A stretch of 25,011 nt of DNA from assembly GCA_023433465.1 (NCBI GenBank), contig JAEZCR010000014.1, positions 1 to 25,011 on the forward strand. The letters run 5' to 3'. Position numbers and translations under genes: made by a program. Each line of letters starts with the position of its first letter. Within the stretch, counting starts at the first letter, position 1. Source of the stretch: Pseudomonadota bacterium. GTDB taxonomy: Bacteria; Pseudomonadota; Gammaproteobacteria; Steroidobacterales; Steroidobacteraceae. Below are positions 7,867 to 20,000 of the stretch, piece after piece. The notes beneath the pieces were generated by a model. The model searched no databases. It had not been told where the DNA came from and saw only the letters and a list, made by a program, of their open reading frames with translations.

Positions 7867-8514
7867 GTGTCGACCGTCGCAGCCCCCTATTCCCGCCCCG
7901 AAGAGCTCGCGCACTCCCTGACCGCGGGCCTCGGCATCGTCGCCTGCGCGTTCGCGATTCCGTGGCTCGTCCGGGTCGCATTCCCCGATCCCTGGCGACT
8001 GACGACCGCGCTGGTGTTCGGACTCAGCGCGCTCGCGATGTTCGTGACGTCCGTGATCTATCACGCCGCGCGCGATCCGGCGCGCAAGCTCTCCCTGCGC
8101 AAGCTGGATCATTCGGCTATCTATCTACTGATCGCGGGCACCTACACGCCGATCGCGCTCGTGGCGATGGAACGTGCCTGGGGTTGGGCGCTGTTCGCGA
8201 CGGTCTGGATAATCGCGGTGTTTGGCATCGTCGCGAAGACGACGGTGGGGTTCCGATTCCCCAAGCTCTCGGTCGCGTTGTATCTCGCGATGGGATGGAT
8301 CGCGGTGATCGCGATCAAGCCGATGATCGCCGCGCTCAGCCCGTTCGAGCTCGTGTGGATCGCCGCCGGCGGAATCCTCTACACGGCGGGCGTCCCGTTC
8401 TACGTGTGGAAGACGCGCCGCTACACGCACGCGGTGTGGCACCTGTTCGTGCTCGGCGGCGTCGCCTGCCATTTCGTTGCGGTGCTCAGCGTGGTCACGA
8501 CGCCGGCCGCCTGA
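7867..8514 (+). CDS. trhA: TrhA/hemolysin III (PAQR family) membrane protein
   Basis: The 215-residue protein has seven hydrophobic helices and the signature residues of the hemolysin III/PAQR family. These are RPEELAHSLTAGLG at the start, SVIYHA in the second helix, LDHSAIYLLIAGTYTP in the third, and HAVWHLFVLGGVACHF at the end. The conserved Ser, Asp and three His residues form the zinc site of this superfamily. TrhA has been linked to membrane energetics and lipid homeostasis in bacteria; the old name hemolysin is misleading. A GTG start is used because the family N-terminus begins right there. Six bases separate its stop from the convergent acs stop. Confidence 0.88.
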   Translation: MSTVAAPYSRPEELAHSLTAGLGIVACAFAIPWLVRVAFPDPWRLTTALVFGLSALAMFVTSVIYHAARDPARKLSLRKLDHSAIYLLIAGTYTPIALVAMERAWGWALFATVWIIAVFGIVAKTTVGFRFPKLSVALYLAMGWIAVIAIKPMIAALSPFELVWIAAGGILYTAGVPFYVWKTRRYTHAVWHLFVLGGVACHFVAVLSVVTTPAA

Positions 8515-8520
8515 GCCGGG

Positions 8521-10704
<2,184 letters not shown>

Positions 10705-10778
10705 GGCCGCGAAGTGTAAACCGAAACACCGGCTCGTCAGTCTCAAAGGCCTTGGCGGAACAATCCCGGGGGATGAAC

Positions 10779-11639
10779 ATGAATTCGAAGATCTGCCTGA
10801 TGTTATTGGCCCTCGGGCCCGCCACGGCATTCGCCTGGGGCAATGAGTGCAGTTTTCGTGCGGATCGCGCGGGCGGCGTCGACGCGAAAGGGGTCGAAAA
10901 GGTCATCCTGCGCGCGGGGGCCGGCGACCTGAAGGTGATCGGAAGGTCCGATGCCGTTCGCATCGAGGCGCGCGGAATCGCGTGCGCGAGCAAACAGGAA
11001 TTGCTCGATGCCGCGCGGCTCACCGTGCGCCGAGAGGGCAACGTCGTGTTGATCGAGACGTCTTTGCCGCAGGACGAACCGAACAGCCTGCCGCTCATCG
11101 ATGGACACGCGTACATCGAGCTGGGAGTCGCACTGCCCACGACCATCGCGGTCGAGGCGGTCGACTCGAGTGGCGAGGCCTCCTTCGAGAATCTCAAGTC
11201 GCTGCAATTCCAGGACAGTTCAGGCGATATCGAGATCGAACGGGTCGCCGAACTCGTCGATGTCACCGACAGTTCCGGGGAACTGGAAGTCGAAGGCGCG
11301 GGCAGCGTCCGCGTGCGCGACAGTTCGGGCGACATCGAAATCGAAGACGTGCGCGGTGACGTCGAAGTCACCTCGGACAGCTCAGGCGATGTCTACATCA
11401 GTGAAGTCACCGGCGGCGTGCGAATCCTGCAGGACAGCTCCGGCGGCATCCGCGTCGAGGATGTGAAGGGCAGCGTGGTCGTCGAGCAGGACAGCTCCGG
11501 CGACATCCACGTGGCGCGCGTGGGCGGCGACTTCACCGTGAACAACGACAGCTCCGGGAGCATCGAACACGAGGCCGTGCGCGGCGCCGTGCACATGCCC
11601 GCGAACAAGCGCGGAAGGGACGAGGACGTCGAACGTTAA
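10779..11639 (+). CDS. Secreted DSSG-repeat beta protein (DUF4097-like)
   Basis: The 286-residue product has a signal peptide ending near AFAWG and a beta-rich N-terminal part. From residue 129 to about 275 it holds eight repeats of roughly 18 residues, each starting DSSG and followed by alternating hydrophobic residues (for example DSSGDIEIE and DSSGDVYIS). This pattern suggests a stacked beta-sheet or beta-solenoid, as in DUF4097-type putative adhesins. The acidic Asp/Glu faces could bind calcium, but that is inference. GGGGG six to seven bases before the ATG supports this start over the ATG six bases upstream. Its TAA overlaps the stop codon of the convergent exonuclease gene within a TTAA at 11636-11639. 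The function is unknown. Confidence 0.7.
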   Translation: MNSKICLMLLALGPATAFAWGNECSFRADRAGGVDAKGVEKVILRAGAGDLKVIGRSDAVRIEARGIACASKQELLDAARLTVRREGNVVLIETSLPQDEPNSLPLIDGHAYIELGVALPTTIAVEAVDSSGEASFENLKSLQFQDSSGDIEIERVAELVDVTDSSGELEVEGAGSVRVRDSSGDIEIEDVRGDVEVTSDSSGDVYISEVTGGVRILQDSSGGIRVEDVKGSVVVEQDSSGDIHVARVGGDFTVNNDSSGSIEHEAVRGAVHMPANKRGRDEDVER

Positions 11640-12535
11640 GCCGCCGCGAGCAGCGGCAGCAGCGCCAGCCGCTCGGCCTGCTTGCGTAGCAGCGGGCCGA
11701 AGTTGTGGCGGTCGAAGAATGCCGTGAGTCCGGTCATGTCCGGCGCGCGCCGCGTGAGCTCGCGATGCGAGATTTCCCACGGCATGTCGCAGGCGATCTC
11801 GGTGAGGCGGCGGGCCAGGAACGCCGCCTCGCGATGCTCGAGCAGCTTGGCGGCAAGCTTGCCCGCGCCGCGGACCGGGATCGCCGCGACCTGGTCGAGG
11901 TTGTCGTAGAGCTCCTCGAGCGATGCGAATTCGCGCATGAGCGCCGCGGCGGTCTTCGCGCCGACGCCGGGCACGCCGCGGATGTTGTCGACGCTGTCAC
12001 CCATCAGCGCGAGGAAATCCGCGAAGCGCTCGGGCGCGACGCCGAACCGCTCTTCGATCTCGTGATAGCGGTAGTGAGCGTTGTCGCTGTAATCCCAGTA
12101 CACGTCGCCGGCGCGGATGAGTTGCGCGAAGTCCTTGTCGCGCGTCACGAGCGTGGCCGGCAAGCCCTCGCGACGACAGCGCGTCATCAACGTTCCGACG
12201 ATGTCGTCGGCTTCGTACTCGGCGTGGCCGAACGCGGGGATGCCGGCGTGATGGCAGAACTCGCGGCAGCGTTCGAACTGGAGCTTGAGGTCCTCCGGCG
12301 GCGGCTCGCGATTCGCCTTGTACGCGGGGTAGATTCGGTTGCGGAAGGAAGTCGACAGGCTCTCGTCGAAAGCGACGGCCATGTAGTGCGGCTTCACACG
12401 CTCGACGAGATCGCCGAGAAAGCGGGCGAAGCCGAAGGTCGCGTGCGCGGGGAATCCATCGCGGTCGATCATGTCCGGCGGCATGGAGTAATAGGCCCGG
12501 AACACGTAGACCGAGGCGTCGATGAGGTAGATCAC
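11636..12535 (-). CDS. 5'-3' exonuclease / flap endonuclease family protein
   Basis: The 299-residue protein matches the N-terminal 5'-3' exonuclease domain of DNA polymerase I and stand-alone relatives such as ExoIX/Xni. Metal-binding acids are visible at Asp6 (YLIDAS), Asp57 (AFDES), Glu108, Asp110 and Asp111 (EYEADD), Asp133 and Asp135 (RDKDF), and Asp180 and Asp183 (GDSVDN). These last lie just before the helix-3-turn-helix RGVPGVGAKTA that binds DNA. No polymerase domain follows, so it is a free-standing nuclease, probably for flap removal in replication or repair. The GTG start is the only reasonable one, because the upstream in-frame codons soon meet a stop. Its neighbours give no functional link. 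Confidence 0.85.
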   Translation of the reverse strand: MIYLIDASVYVFRAYYSMPPDMIDRDGFPAHATFGFARFLGDLVERVKPHYMAVAFDESLSTSFRNRIYPAYKANREPPPEDLKLQFERCREFCHHAGIPAFGHAEYEADDIVGTLMTRCRREGLPATLVTRDKDFAQLIRAGDVYWDYSDNAHYRYHEIEERFGVAPERFADFLALMGDSVDNIRGVPGVGAKTAAALMREFASLEELYDNLDQVAAIPVRGAGKLAAKLLEHREAAFLARRLTEIACDMPWEISHRELTRRAPDMTGLTAFFDRHNFGPLLRKQAERLALLPLLAAA

Positions 12536-12589
12536 GCGCGCATGATAATCGCAGCCGGCGCGGGCGGCATTTCCTGCGGAGGAACCGCT

Positions 12590-13309
12590 TCAGGCCACCC
12601 GGCCCATCCCGCTGCCGGTGATCAGCGAGGATTCCGTTTCGAGGTCGTAGCCCGATTCGACCCGCTGTAGTGCCGCGTCCACCATCGACGCGAACAACTC
12701 CGCGGTCTCGCGCAGCGTCTGGGTCGCGAGGCCGAGATCGCGCGGGCGGCGGATGAGATGGCGGCAACACCGCGCGACGTGCTGATCGCGCAATTCGTCG
12801 TTGAGCGCGCCCGATTCGAGCGACGCGAGCGCGGTGGCCGGAACTCCGCCGCGTCGCGACGACTCGGCCCACAGCGGGTAGAACAGCCGCGGCATGCGCT
12901 CGAAGAACCAGAGATACCCGACCAGGCCCACCGTCGCGCGCTCCTGGAGCTGGTAGTGGGCGTAGGCCGTGATCGCGATGGTTTGCGGCAGCGGGGTCAG
13001 GGACACGCGGTCGAGAGAATGGATGCCGAGCGTGCGCAGATCTTCGAGAAAACATCCACCCTGGTCGAAGCCCAGCGCGGGGACGGACAAAAGGTCCTGC
13101 CAGGCGTACCGGTCATCCTGCGGGACGACGTCCGCGGCAACCTCGCACAGCCGGGAATGCACGTTGATGACATGCTGCACTTCGAGCAGCAGTTGCCGGT
13201 GGGTCGTTATGTCAGTCGGGGATTTCCGGAAGCGCTCGAGGATCCTCCCGAACGTCAGCGTGCGCGTCAGCATCTCGAATTCGTGGAGAAAAACGTCCGC
13301 GCTATTCAT
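12590..13309 (-). CDS. Unknown protein, possible heme-oxygenase-like fold
   Basis: I do not recognise a named gene. The 239-residue product looks fully helical and cytoplasmic, without a signal peptide or membrane segment. Several acidic and His residues are spaced as in heme-oxygenase-like diiron or TenA-type proteins: Glu43 and His46, His118 and Glu123, Glu137 in GYLWFFERMP, and Asp171, Asp175 and His177 in NDELRDQH. This resemblance is by eye only. The gene diverges from the first CHAT gene across about 240 bases, so the two may share a control region. The ATG has only a weak AAG upstream. Confidence 0.5.
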   Translation of the reverse strand: MNSADVFLHEFEMLTRTLTFGRILERFRKSPTDITTHRQLLLEVQHVINVHSRLCEVAADVVPQDDRYAWQDLLSVPALGFDQGGCFLEDLRTLGIHSLDRVSLTPLPQTIAITAYAHYQLQERATVGLVGYLWFFERMPRLFYPLWAESSRRGGVPATALASLESGALNDELRDQHVARCCRHLIRRPRDLGLATQTLRETAELFASMVDAALQRVESGYDLETESSLITGSGMGRVA

Positions 13310-13549
13310 GACTTAGCCCATTCTGTGGTGGGTTTTTCTGGTTGCCCCTTAAGTAGTGTCACGAGTTCGGGGTTTCTCTCACCCTCCACTGTCATAACCA
13401 AAACTATTTTTAATCAAGGACTTGCTACAAACCCTGCCTCCTTTTCCCATTCGCGATTGCGGCGCGGCGTATGTGCCTGTAAACATTGACGTCGCGGCGT
13501 AGGGACGCGCGCACTTCGTGCACGGTCGCGGGATCGGTAAAAGTAAGAA
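13310..13549. promoter_or_regulatory. Control region of first CHAT gene
   Basis: This gap separates the divergent helical-protein gene from the first CHAT gene. Two blocks recur at identical spacing before the second CHAT gene. Block A runs from 13355 to 13384 (AGTGTCACGA, then TTTCTC-N-CACCC). Block B is TGCTACAAACCCTGCCT at 13423-13439, followed by GATTGCGGC at 13455-13463. Aligned without gaps, the two regions differ freely between the blocks. TGTCAC followed after about 17 bases by a conserved CACCC could be an ECF-type promoter, because TGTCAC-like -35 boxes are known for some ECF sigma factors. TGCTACAAA also resembles an extended -10. Which one is used cannot be decided here. Confidence 0.5.
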
Positions 13550-16500
13550 ATGTTCCGGCCAGGGTTCCTCGCTCGCTCCATCGGCTCGAAAGGGAGTCGC
13601 CTGCGCGCATTCGTGCTGGCGTGCGCCTTCTTGGTCGCGTCGTGCGGCGGCGTCTTCGAGTCACAGCCGCTGGTCGAATTTTCGACCGAGCTGCTCGTCC
13701 AGGGAGACCGGCCGCAGTCGCTCGCCCGGACCCTGCGGGCCGGCACCTATCTAGTCGAGGTCCGTGAGCGCGACATCGACCTGCGCGTGAAAATCGACTC
13801 GGACGAGCAGCACGTCGAGCTCGCCGACGCCTACCTGCGCCACGGATTACATCGCACGGTGATCACCGTCTCGCGCCCCCAGACGGTCCGCGTCACGCTC
13901 ACGAGCGTCGATCAGCGCGACTGGCGCGCGCCGGCGGCGGTGCGCATCCTGCGGTGGCCCGAATCGTCGGGTGGCCAACGCGACGCACGCCTGCTGGGCT
14001 TCCTCGCGCTCGGCAAGGGTAACGAGTTCGTCGCGGGACCGGACACGACGAGCTGGCGCGCGGGCGTGCGTTCGCTGCGAGAGGCCGCGGAACACTTCGC
14101 CGTCGCTGGCGACATCCGATCGCTCGCGGAGACCGAGTACCAGCAGGGTAACGCCGAATTCAACCTGCTGTTCGATTACGACGCGGCCCGCAGGAGCGCC
14201 GAGCAGGCCTATTCGCATTTTTCAACCGTCGACGATGCACTCGGCGCGGCACGCGCGAGGCTGTTGCTGAGCCGGGCCGAGTTGAACCTCGTGGACGAGC
14301 AGAACGGCGTCAACATGTCTCGTCTGGCGGCAATCCGCGCGCGGACGGCCGAGCTGCAGAAGTTCTTCGATGCGAACAACGCGCCCTCCGACGCGATGGA
14401 GGCGATGAATATGGGCGCCAGGCCCGACGAGACCCTCGGGCGATACGACAAGATAGAAAAAACCTACCAGCTCGTCCTGGAGCGGGCGCGCGAGCGGGAC
14501 GACAAGTTCTTCATAGCGGGAGCCACCCAGAATCTCGCCTACGTCGCGAACCGTAATGGTGACATCGCCAGGGCCGCGGCGATGTATGAAAGTGTATTGC
14601 CGCTCATCGAGCGCGACCGCAATCCGGACCTGCATGCGACCGTGACCGCGAATCTCGGCTTCGCGCTCATCGCGCTGGGCGAATTCGATCGCGCGCTGCT
14701 TCTCCAGAGCCGGGCGCTCGAAATGTTCAGCTCGCGCGGCGATGCCGCGCAAACCGCCCGCACGCTCGCCGCACTCGGCTCGATCCAGTTCCGCACCGGT
14801 GACGTGCAGCGTGCGCTGCAATCGTTGCGCAGCGCCCTGCCCCTGTTCGAAAACTCCGGTGACGTGGTCGGCCTTGCGTCGGCGCTGCGGCTCACTGGTA
14901 ATGCGGCGGCGGAGCTCGATCAGCACGACCTCGCGCTCGAATACCTGCGTCGCGCCGAGCAACTCTCGCCGGTCGACGACATCACCGAACGTACGCGCGT
15001 GCTCATCGCCGGCGAGCTGCGCGAGCTCGGCAATCTGCGCGGCGCGGATGCGCTGCTCACCGATGTGCTGCGAACACGTAACGAACAGACGCGCGCGGAT
15101 GCGCTCGCCGAACGCGCGCGTCTCAGGCAACGCCAGCATCGTCCGGCCGAAGCGCTCGCCGATCTGCGCGCGGCGGACGCGATCTATGCGCGGCTCAAGC
15201 TCGACTTCAATCGCATCGACACCAGCTCGGCACTCTCGCTCGCGTTGCTCGACGCGGGGGACCTGCGCGGAGCCGGCGCGGCGGCCGACACGGCGATCGC
15301 GATCGAGCGCCGGATCCGCGTGAAATCCGCCAACCCCGAGGTGCGCGCGCGCTTCCTCTCGGCGAGTTATGCGCCCTACGAAGCGCGGATCGAGGCCGAT
15401 CTCGCGGGCGCCCAGGCCGGGGACAAGGACGCGTCGTGGAAGGCGTTCCGCACGGCGGAGGCCATTCGCGCCCGTTCGCTGGCGGACCGGCTCACGCATT
15501 CGGCGCGAATGCCCAACGCGCCGCGTGACGCCGAGAGTGAACAGCTGCGCGAGAAAATGACCGCGTTGCAGGTCGAGCTCGAACGGCGCACGCGCAAGGC
15601 CCGCTCGGACGACGAATCGATCCTTCGAATACGCCGCAAGATCGACGAGACCCGCGCGCAGCTCGAAGCGCGGTTCCTCGTGCTGCGGGGCGTGGAGGCC
15701 AGCGACGACCTCAGCATGCCCGCCGCGCGCGAGGTGGTGCAGGCCTTGCTTCCGCCCGACACCGCCGTGCTGGCCTATTTCGTGGGCGACCGCCGGTCCC
15801 ATGCCTGGCTGCTGACTCGCGGTGACCTGCGTCATGCGTCGCTGCCGGGCCGACGCGCGCTCGAGGACATCGTCAACTCGTTCGTCGAGCTGCAGCGCGC
15901 CGGAGAGCACACATCATCGGAGGCCCCGATCGCATCGGTCGTGGGCACCCTTCTCAAGGGGGTGAACGCGAAACGCCTGCTGGTGCTGCCGGATGGTCCG
16001 CTGAATGGCATCCCGTTCGCGGCGCTGCCGCTGTCGGAGGGCAAATCGCGCGAGTTGCTCGTCGACCGGTACGTCGTGACCGCCGCGCCCTCGCTGGCGC
16101 TTGCGTTGCGCCCGAGCACGGCACCGTCGTCCGGCCCGCGGCGCGTCGCCGTCGTATCCGATCCCGTGTACACGCCGGACGACCGGCGCCTCACGGTCGC
16201 GATCAGCGATTCGTCTAACTACCGTGGCGAGGGCCCGGTCGGGAGACTCGCGAGACTGCCGTACTCCGCGATCGAGGCGCGCGCGGTGGTGCATGCCTTC
16301 GAGGGCGCGGACGTGATCGAGCTCGCCGGCTTCAATGCGACCGCGCGGCGGGTCATCGAGCTGCCCTCGAGCGAGCTCGACGTGCTGCACTTCGCGACGC
16401 ACGCGGTCGCCCGCAAGGACGCTCCGGAACAGTCGGCGTTGTTCCTCAGCGAGTTCGCGGCCGATGGTTCGCCGCTGAAGCTAGACCGCCTGACCACCGA

Positions 16501-16819
16501 GGACATCGTGCGCAGCGGCCTGCGCGCCGACGTCGTGGTGTTGAGCGGCTGCGCCACGGGCGACGGGCGCGAGTTGCGCGGTGAAGGCGTGCTCGGACTG
16601 ACGTATGGATTCCTCGCGAACGGCGCCAGCACCGTCGTCGCTTCTCTGTGGCCGGTCGAGGACGCCCTGACGGCGCGTTTCATGGAGGAGTTCTACACGG
16701 CCTATCGCGCGAGCGGGCGAGCCGCCGATGCGCTGCGGACGGCACAGCTTCGTACGCGCGGGTCCGGTTCGGATTCCGTCTGGTCGAGCTTCGTGGTGCG
16801 CGCCAACCGACTGCCCTGA
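13550..16819 (+). CDS. TPR-CHAT protease, predicted lipoprotein (paralog 1)
   Basis: The 1089-residue product starts with a basic segment and a hydrophobic stretch ending in the lipobox LVASC (Cys32), so it is predicted to be lipid-anchored outside the cytoplasm. Residues about 45-145 form a beta domain (GTYLVEVRERDIDLRV), vaguely like pre-peptidase domains. A long array of TPR-like helical pairs follows (about 160-700). The C-terminal 350 residues are a CHAT domain, the caspase-like clan CD fold, with catalytic His951 (HFATHAV) and Cys1001 (LSGCATG) and the usual ending GEGVLGLTYGF and SLWPVED. CHAT domains cleave proteins, often when the TPR part senses a partner. The target is unknown. The start has only a weak AAG upstream. 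Confidence 0.85.
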   Translation: MFRPGFLARSIGSKGSRLRAFVLACAFLVASCGGVFESQPLVEFSTELLVQGDRPQSLARTLRAGTYLVEVRERDIDLRVKIDSDEQHVELADAYLRHGLHRTVITVSRPQTVRVTLTSVDQRDWRAPAAVRILRWPESSGGQRDARLLGFLALGKGNEFVAGPDTTSWRAGVRSLREAAEHFAVAGDIRSLAETEYQQGNAEFNLLFDYDAARRSAEQAYSHFSTVDDALGAARARLLLSRAELNLVDEQNGVNMSRLAAIRARTAELQKFFDANNAPSDAMEAMNMGARPDETLGRYDKIEKTYQLVLERARERDDKFFIAGATQNLAYVANRNGDIARAAAMYESVLPLIERDRNPDLHATVTANLGFALIALGEFDRALLLQSRALEMFSSRGDAAQTARTLAALGSIQFRTGDVQRALQSLRSALPLFENSGDVVGLASALRLTGNAAAELDQHDLALEYLRRAEQLSPVDDITERTRVLIAGELRELGNLRGADALLTDVLRTRNEQTRADALAERARLRQRQHRPAEALADLRAADAIYARLKLDFNRIDTSSALSLALLDAGDLRGAGAAADTAIAIERRIRVKSANPEVRARFLSASYAPYEARIEADLAGAQAGDKDASWKAFRTAEAIRARSLADRLTHSARMPNAPRDAESEQLREKMTALQVELERRTRKARSDDESILRIRRKIDETRAQLEARFLVLRGVEASDDLSMPAAREVVQALLPPDTAVLAYFVGDRRSHAWLLTRGDLRHASLPGRRALEDIVNSFVELQRAGEHTSSEAPIASVVGTLLKGVNAKRLLVLPDGPLNGIPFAALPLSEGKSRELLVDRYVVTAAPSLALALRPSTAPSSGPRRVAVVSDPVYTPDDRRLTVAISDSSNYRGEGPVGRLARLPYSAIEARAVVHAFEGADVIELAGFNATARRVIELPSSELDVLHFATHAVARKDAPEQSALFLSEFAADGSPLKLDRLTTEDIVRSGLRADVVVLSGCATGDGRELRGEGVLGLTYGFLANGASTVVASLWPVEDALTARFMEEFYTAYRASGRAADALRTAQLRTRGSGSDSVWSSFVVRANRLP

Positions 16820-17098
16820 GCGTTCTTCGGGCGGGCCGAATCTAACTACAGTGTTGCCTCTCTCCGCGACACGCGGTGGGTCTCGTCACGTTCTCGAGCC
16901 CGAAAGCCGAATCCCGCGGGCATTCTTATTAAGTGTCACGACATCGCGATTTCTCCCACCCATCCGGGCATTCTTTCGAAAATAATTCTCGCGGGGCGCT
17001 GCTACAAACCCTGCCTACAATATCCGCCGCGGATTGCGGCAGAATGCCCTTCGACTACGGACAAGGGCCCACTCGCCGGGGTCTTCCTCGCAAATCTC
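16820..17098. promoter_or_regulatory. Control region of second CHAT gene
   Basis: This gap between the CHAT genes repeats the two blocks seen before the first CHAT gene. Block A is AGTGTCACGA at 16932-16941, then TTTCTC-N-CACCC ending at 16961. Block B is TGCTACAAACCCTGCCT at 17000-17016, followed by GATTGCGGC at 17032-17040. Block A and block B starts are 68 bases apart in both regions. The second CHAT gene, and perhaps the whole protease/sigma operon after it, therefore has its own start of transcription. The first 110 bases (16820-16930) show nothing I can name and no clear terminator for the first CHAT gene. Confidence 0.5.
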
Positions 17099-20000
17099 AT
17101 GCGCGATCGCGTCGCCACGTATCTGGAGAACATCCCGCGCGCTCGCGCCATGAGAATCGTGTGCGCGTGCGTCGCGCTCGCGCTCGGCGCGTGCGCCAAG
17201 GATCCGCGCGCTGGTCTGGTTCCCGAACTTTCCAGGGACATCACGCTCGGCGGCGATGAACGTCCGCGAGTCGAACACGACCTCACCACCGGCGCCTGGC
17301 TGATCGAAGTACGCGAACGCGACATGGACCTGCGCGTCACCGTCGACGCAGGCGGGCGACGCGCCGAACTCAACGATCACGTGCCGCGTCACGGTCTGCA
17401 CGCGTGGGTAGTTAGAGTGGTGGCGCCGACACGCCTCGCGGTCGAGCTCGAGAGCGCCGAACACCGGAAAATGACCGGCCACGGACTGGTCACGGTCTCG
17501 CGCTGGTCCGACTCCACCGGCGCGCCCGGCGAGCTCGAGCGCGGTTTCGCGGCGTACGGTCTCGCGGGTGAACAGATCGCGCTGAATACACCGGAGGCGA
17601 ACACGCTCGCAGCCGACAAGCTGCACGAAGCCATTGCGCATTTCGAAGCCGCGCGCGATGACGCCGCGCACGCGCAGGGCCACTACTCCCTCGCGAATCT
17701 CCAATACCGTGGCCGATACGAATTCACCGCCGCCGTCAGGGCAACCGAAGCGGCCCGCGAGTCGTACGAATCCGGAGACGACACGCTCGGCGTCCAGAAT
17801 TCCGAGACCCTGCGCGCGGCGGCCGAACTGGAGCTCGCCAAGGCGATGAATCCGGGCGAGCAACGCGCGGAGCAGTCGGCGTTGTACGAGACGGCGGATC
17901 GGCGGCTCGCGCGCGCCGCGGACTATTTCGCGGCGAATGCACAGCCGATCAGGGCCGCGTACGCGGTGAACATGCGCGGAATCCGTGCCCTGTACGTCGG
18001 GAACTACGAGGAGGCGGGCGAGTTCTTCACGCGCACCGTGGAGATGGCGCGGGCGAACCAGGACATCGGCGAACAGGCGAAGGCGCTCGCGAACCTGGCG
18101 TGGGTGCACAACCGGCTCGGATACATCGCGAAGGCCGCGGACGAGTACGAAGCCCTCCTGCCGATGATAGAGCGCGACCGTCAGCCGACGCATTACGCCG
18201 TGGCGCTGACCAACTATGGTTTCTGCCTGATAGCGCTCGGCGAATTCGATCGCGCGCTCGCGATGGATACCGAGGCCCTCGAGCTGTTCACCGCGAACGG
18301 CCAGAAAGCGGAGCGCGCCACCATGCTGGCCGCGCTCGCGAGTCTGCACCTGCGAATCGGCGACAACGCGCGTGCGCTCGAAACCGCGCGCGTCGCGGTC
18401 GCGGAGCTCGCGCAGGTGGGTGACATCCCGGTCCAGGCGAGCACACTGCGGATTGCCGGCAACGCCGCGGCGGCGCTCGATCGACATGACGACGCGCTCG
18501 ACTACCTGCGCAAGTCGACCGCCATAGACGGCAACAAGAACAGTGTCGCCCGCACACGCGTGCTCATCGCGCGCGAGCTGCGCAGTCTCGGCGACCTGCA
18601 GGCCGCGCAGGGCGAACTCGATCTCGCGGCCGCCTCGACCAACGCGCTCGTGCAGGCCGAAGCGCTCGAGGAGCGCGCGCGCCTGCAGCTTGCGAAGCGC
18701 GATACCAGCGCGGCGATCGCGACATTGCGCGCGGCCGACGCGCGGTTCGCCGAGCTCGGTCTCGAGTTCAATCGCATCGAGACCAGCACCGCGCTGTCGC
18801 GCGCGCTGCTTGCGGCGGGGAAAACGCGCGAGGCCGCCGCGGCGGCGGACGAGGCCGTCAAGATCGCCAACCGCATTCGCGCCGGCTCTGCGAACCCGGA
18901 ATGGCGCGCGCGGTTCCTGTCGGCCCGCTACGCACCCTACGAGGCGCGGATCGCCGCCGACTTCGCCGATGCCGGCGATGCGGAACGCGCGTGGCGCGCT
19001 TTCCGGCGCGCCGAGGAAATACACGGGCGTTCGCTCGCCGACGAACTCGCGCACGATGCCCGACATCGCGTCCGTGCGTCCGACCCGGAACAGGAGGAGT
19101 TGCGGGCGAAGCTGACGGCGCAGCAGTTGCGCCTCGAGACCCGCATGCAGCGGCAGGACATCGACGACCACGACACCGTCGAATTGCGGCGTGCGATAGA
19201 AGAGACACGCGCCCGGATCGACGCCGGTCGCGAATCGATTGCCGTCAACGCCTCGTCCCTGCCCTCGTCGATGTCACAGGTGCAGGCCAGGCTGCCGGCG
19301 AATGTCGCAGTGCTGGCCTATTTCGTCGGAGACGCCGAGTCGCACGGCTGGCTGCTGACGCGACGCAGCCTGCGTCACGCGGCGCTGCCGGGGCGCGCCC
19401 AGCTGCAACGCGCGATCGATGCCGCCGTGGCCGCGCAGCGTGCCGGGAGGTCTCACGATCCGGCCGAGCGCGCGCTCGCGGCAATGTTGCTGAACACGCT
19501 GCTCGACGACCTGCGCGAAACGCGCCTGCTCGTGATTCCCGATGGTCCGCTCAACGATGTCGCGTTCGCGGCACTGTCACTTCCCGGATCCGACGAGATG
19601 CTCGTGGATCGGGTCGTGCTCGGATACGCGCCGTCGCTGGCACTCGCGATGTCGGCTCCCCATCGCACGCCAGAAACCGCGAATCGAGTCGCGGTGGTGT
19701 CGGACCCCGTGTACGCCCCGGATGATCGCAGGCTGCAACTCGCGGCCGACGGAACGCCCAAGATCTTCCGCGGTCAGCGCCCGCCCTCCACGACGAATCT
19801 CACGCGCCTGCCCTATTCGGCGCTGGAGGCGCGCGCGGTCGTGAAGGCCATCGGCGACGAGGACACGATCCAGCTTTCCGGGTTCGACGCGACCACTGAA
19901 AGGGTGCTGCAACTGCCGGCCGGCGAGCTCGCCGTGCTGCATTTCGCGACTCACGCGGTCGCGCGCAATGACTCGCCCGACCAGTCGGCTCTCTACCTGA

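Noticed and set aside
11163..11610. Regularly spaced repeats that could suggest a CRISPR array
   Set aside because: The period is about 54 bases with only a short variable core repeated in frame. It encodes DSSG units within one protein and no cas gene is near.
13077..13088. GGGGACGGAC motif resembling a REP arm
   Set aside because: It lies inside a coding gene and has no inverted partner nearby.
14222..15910. 562-codon open frame on the minus strand inside the first CHAT gene
   Set aside because: The same shadow effect applies; the sense strand codes for a clear TPR-CHAT protein.
17015..19171. 718-codon open frame on the minus strand inside the second CHAT gene
   Set aside because: It is antisense to a complete TPR-CHAT gene. 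Its translation is Arg-rich with no recognisable domain, as expected from GC-rich third-position bias.
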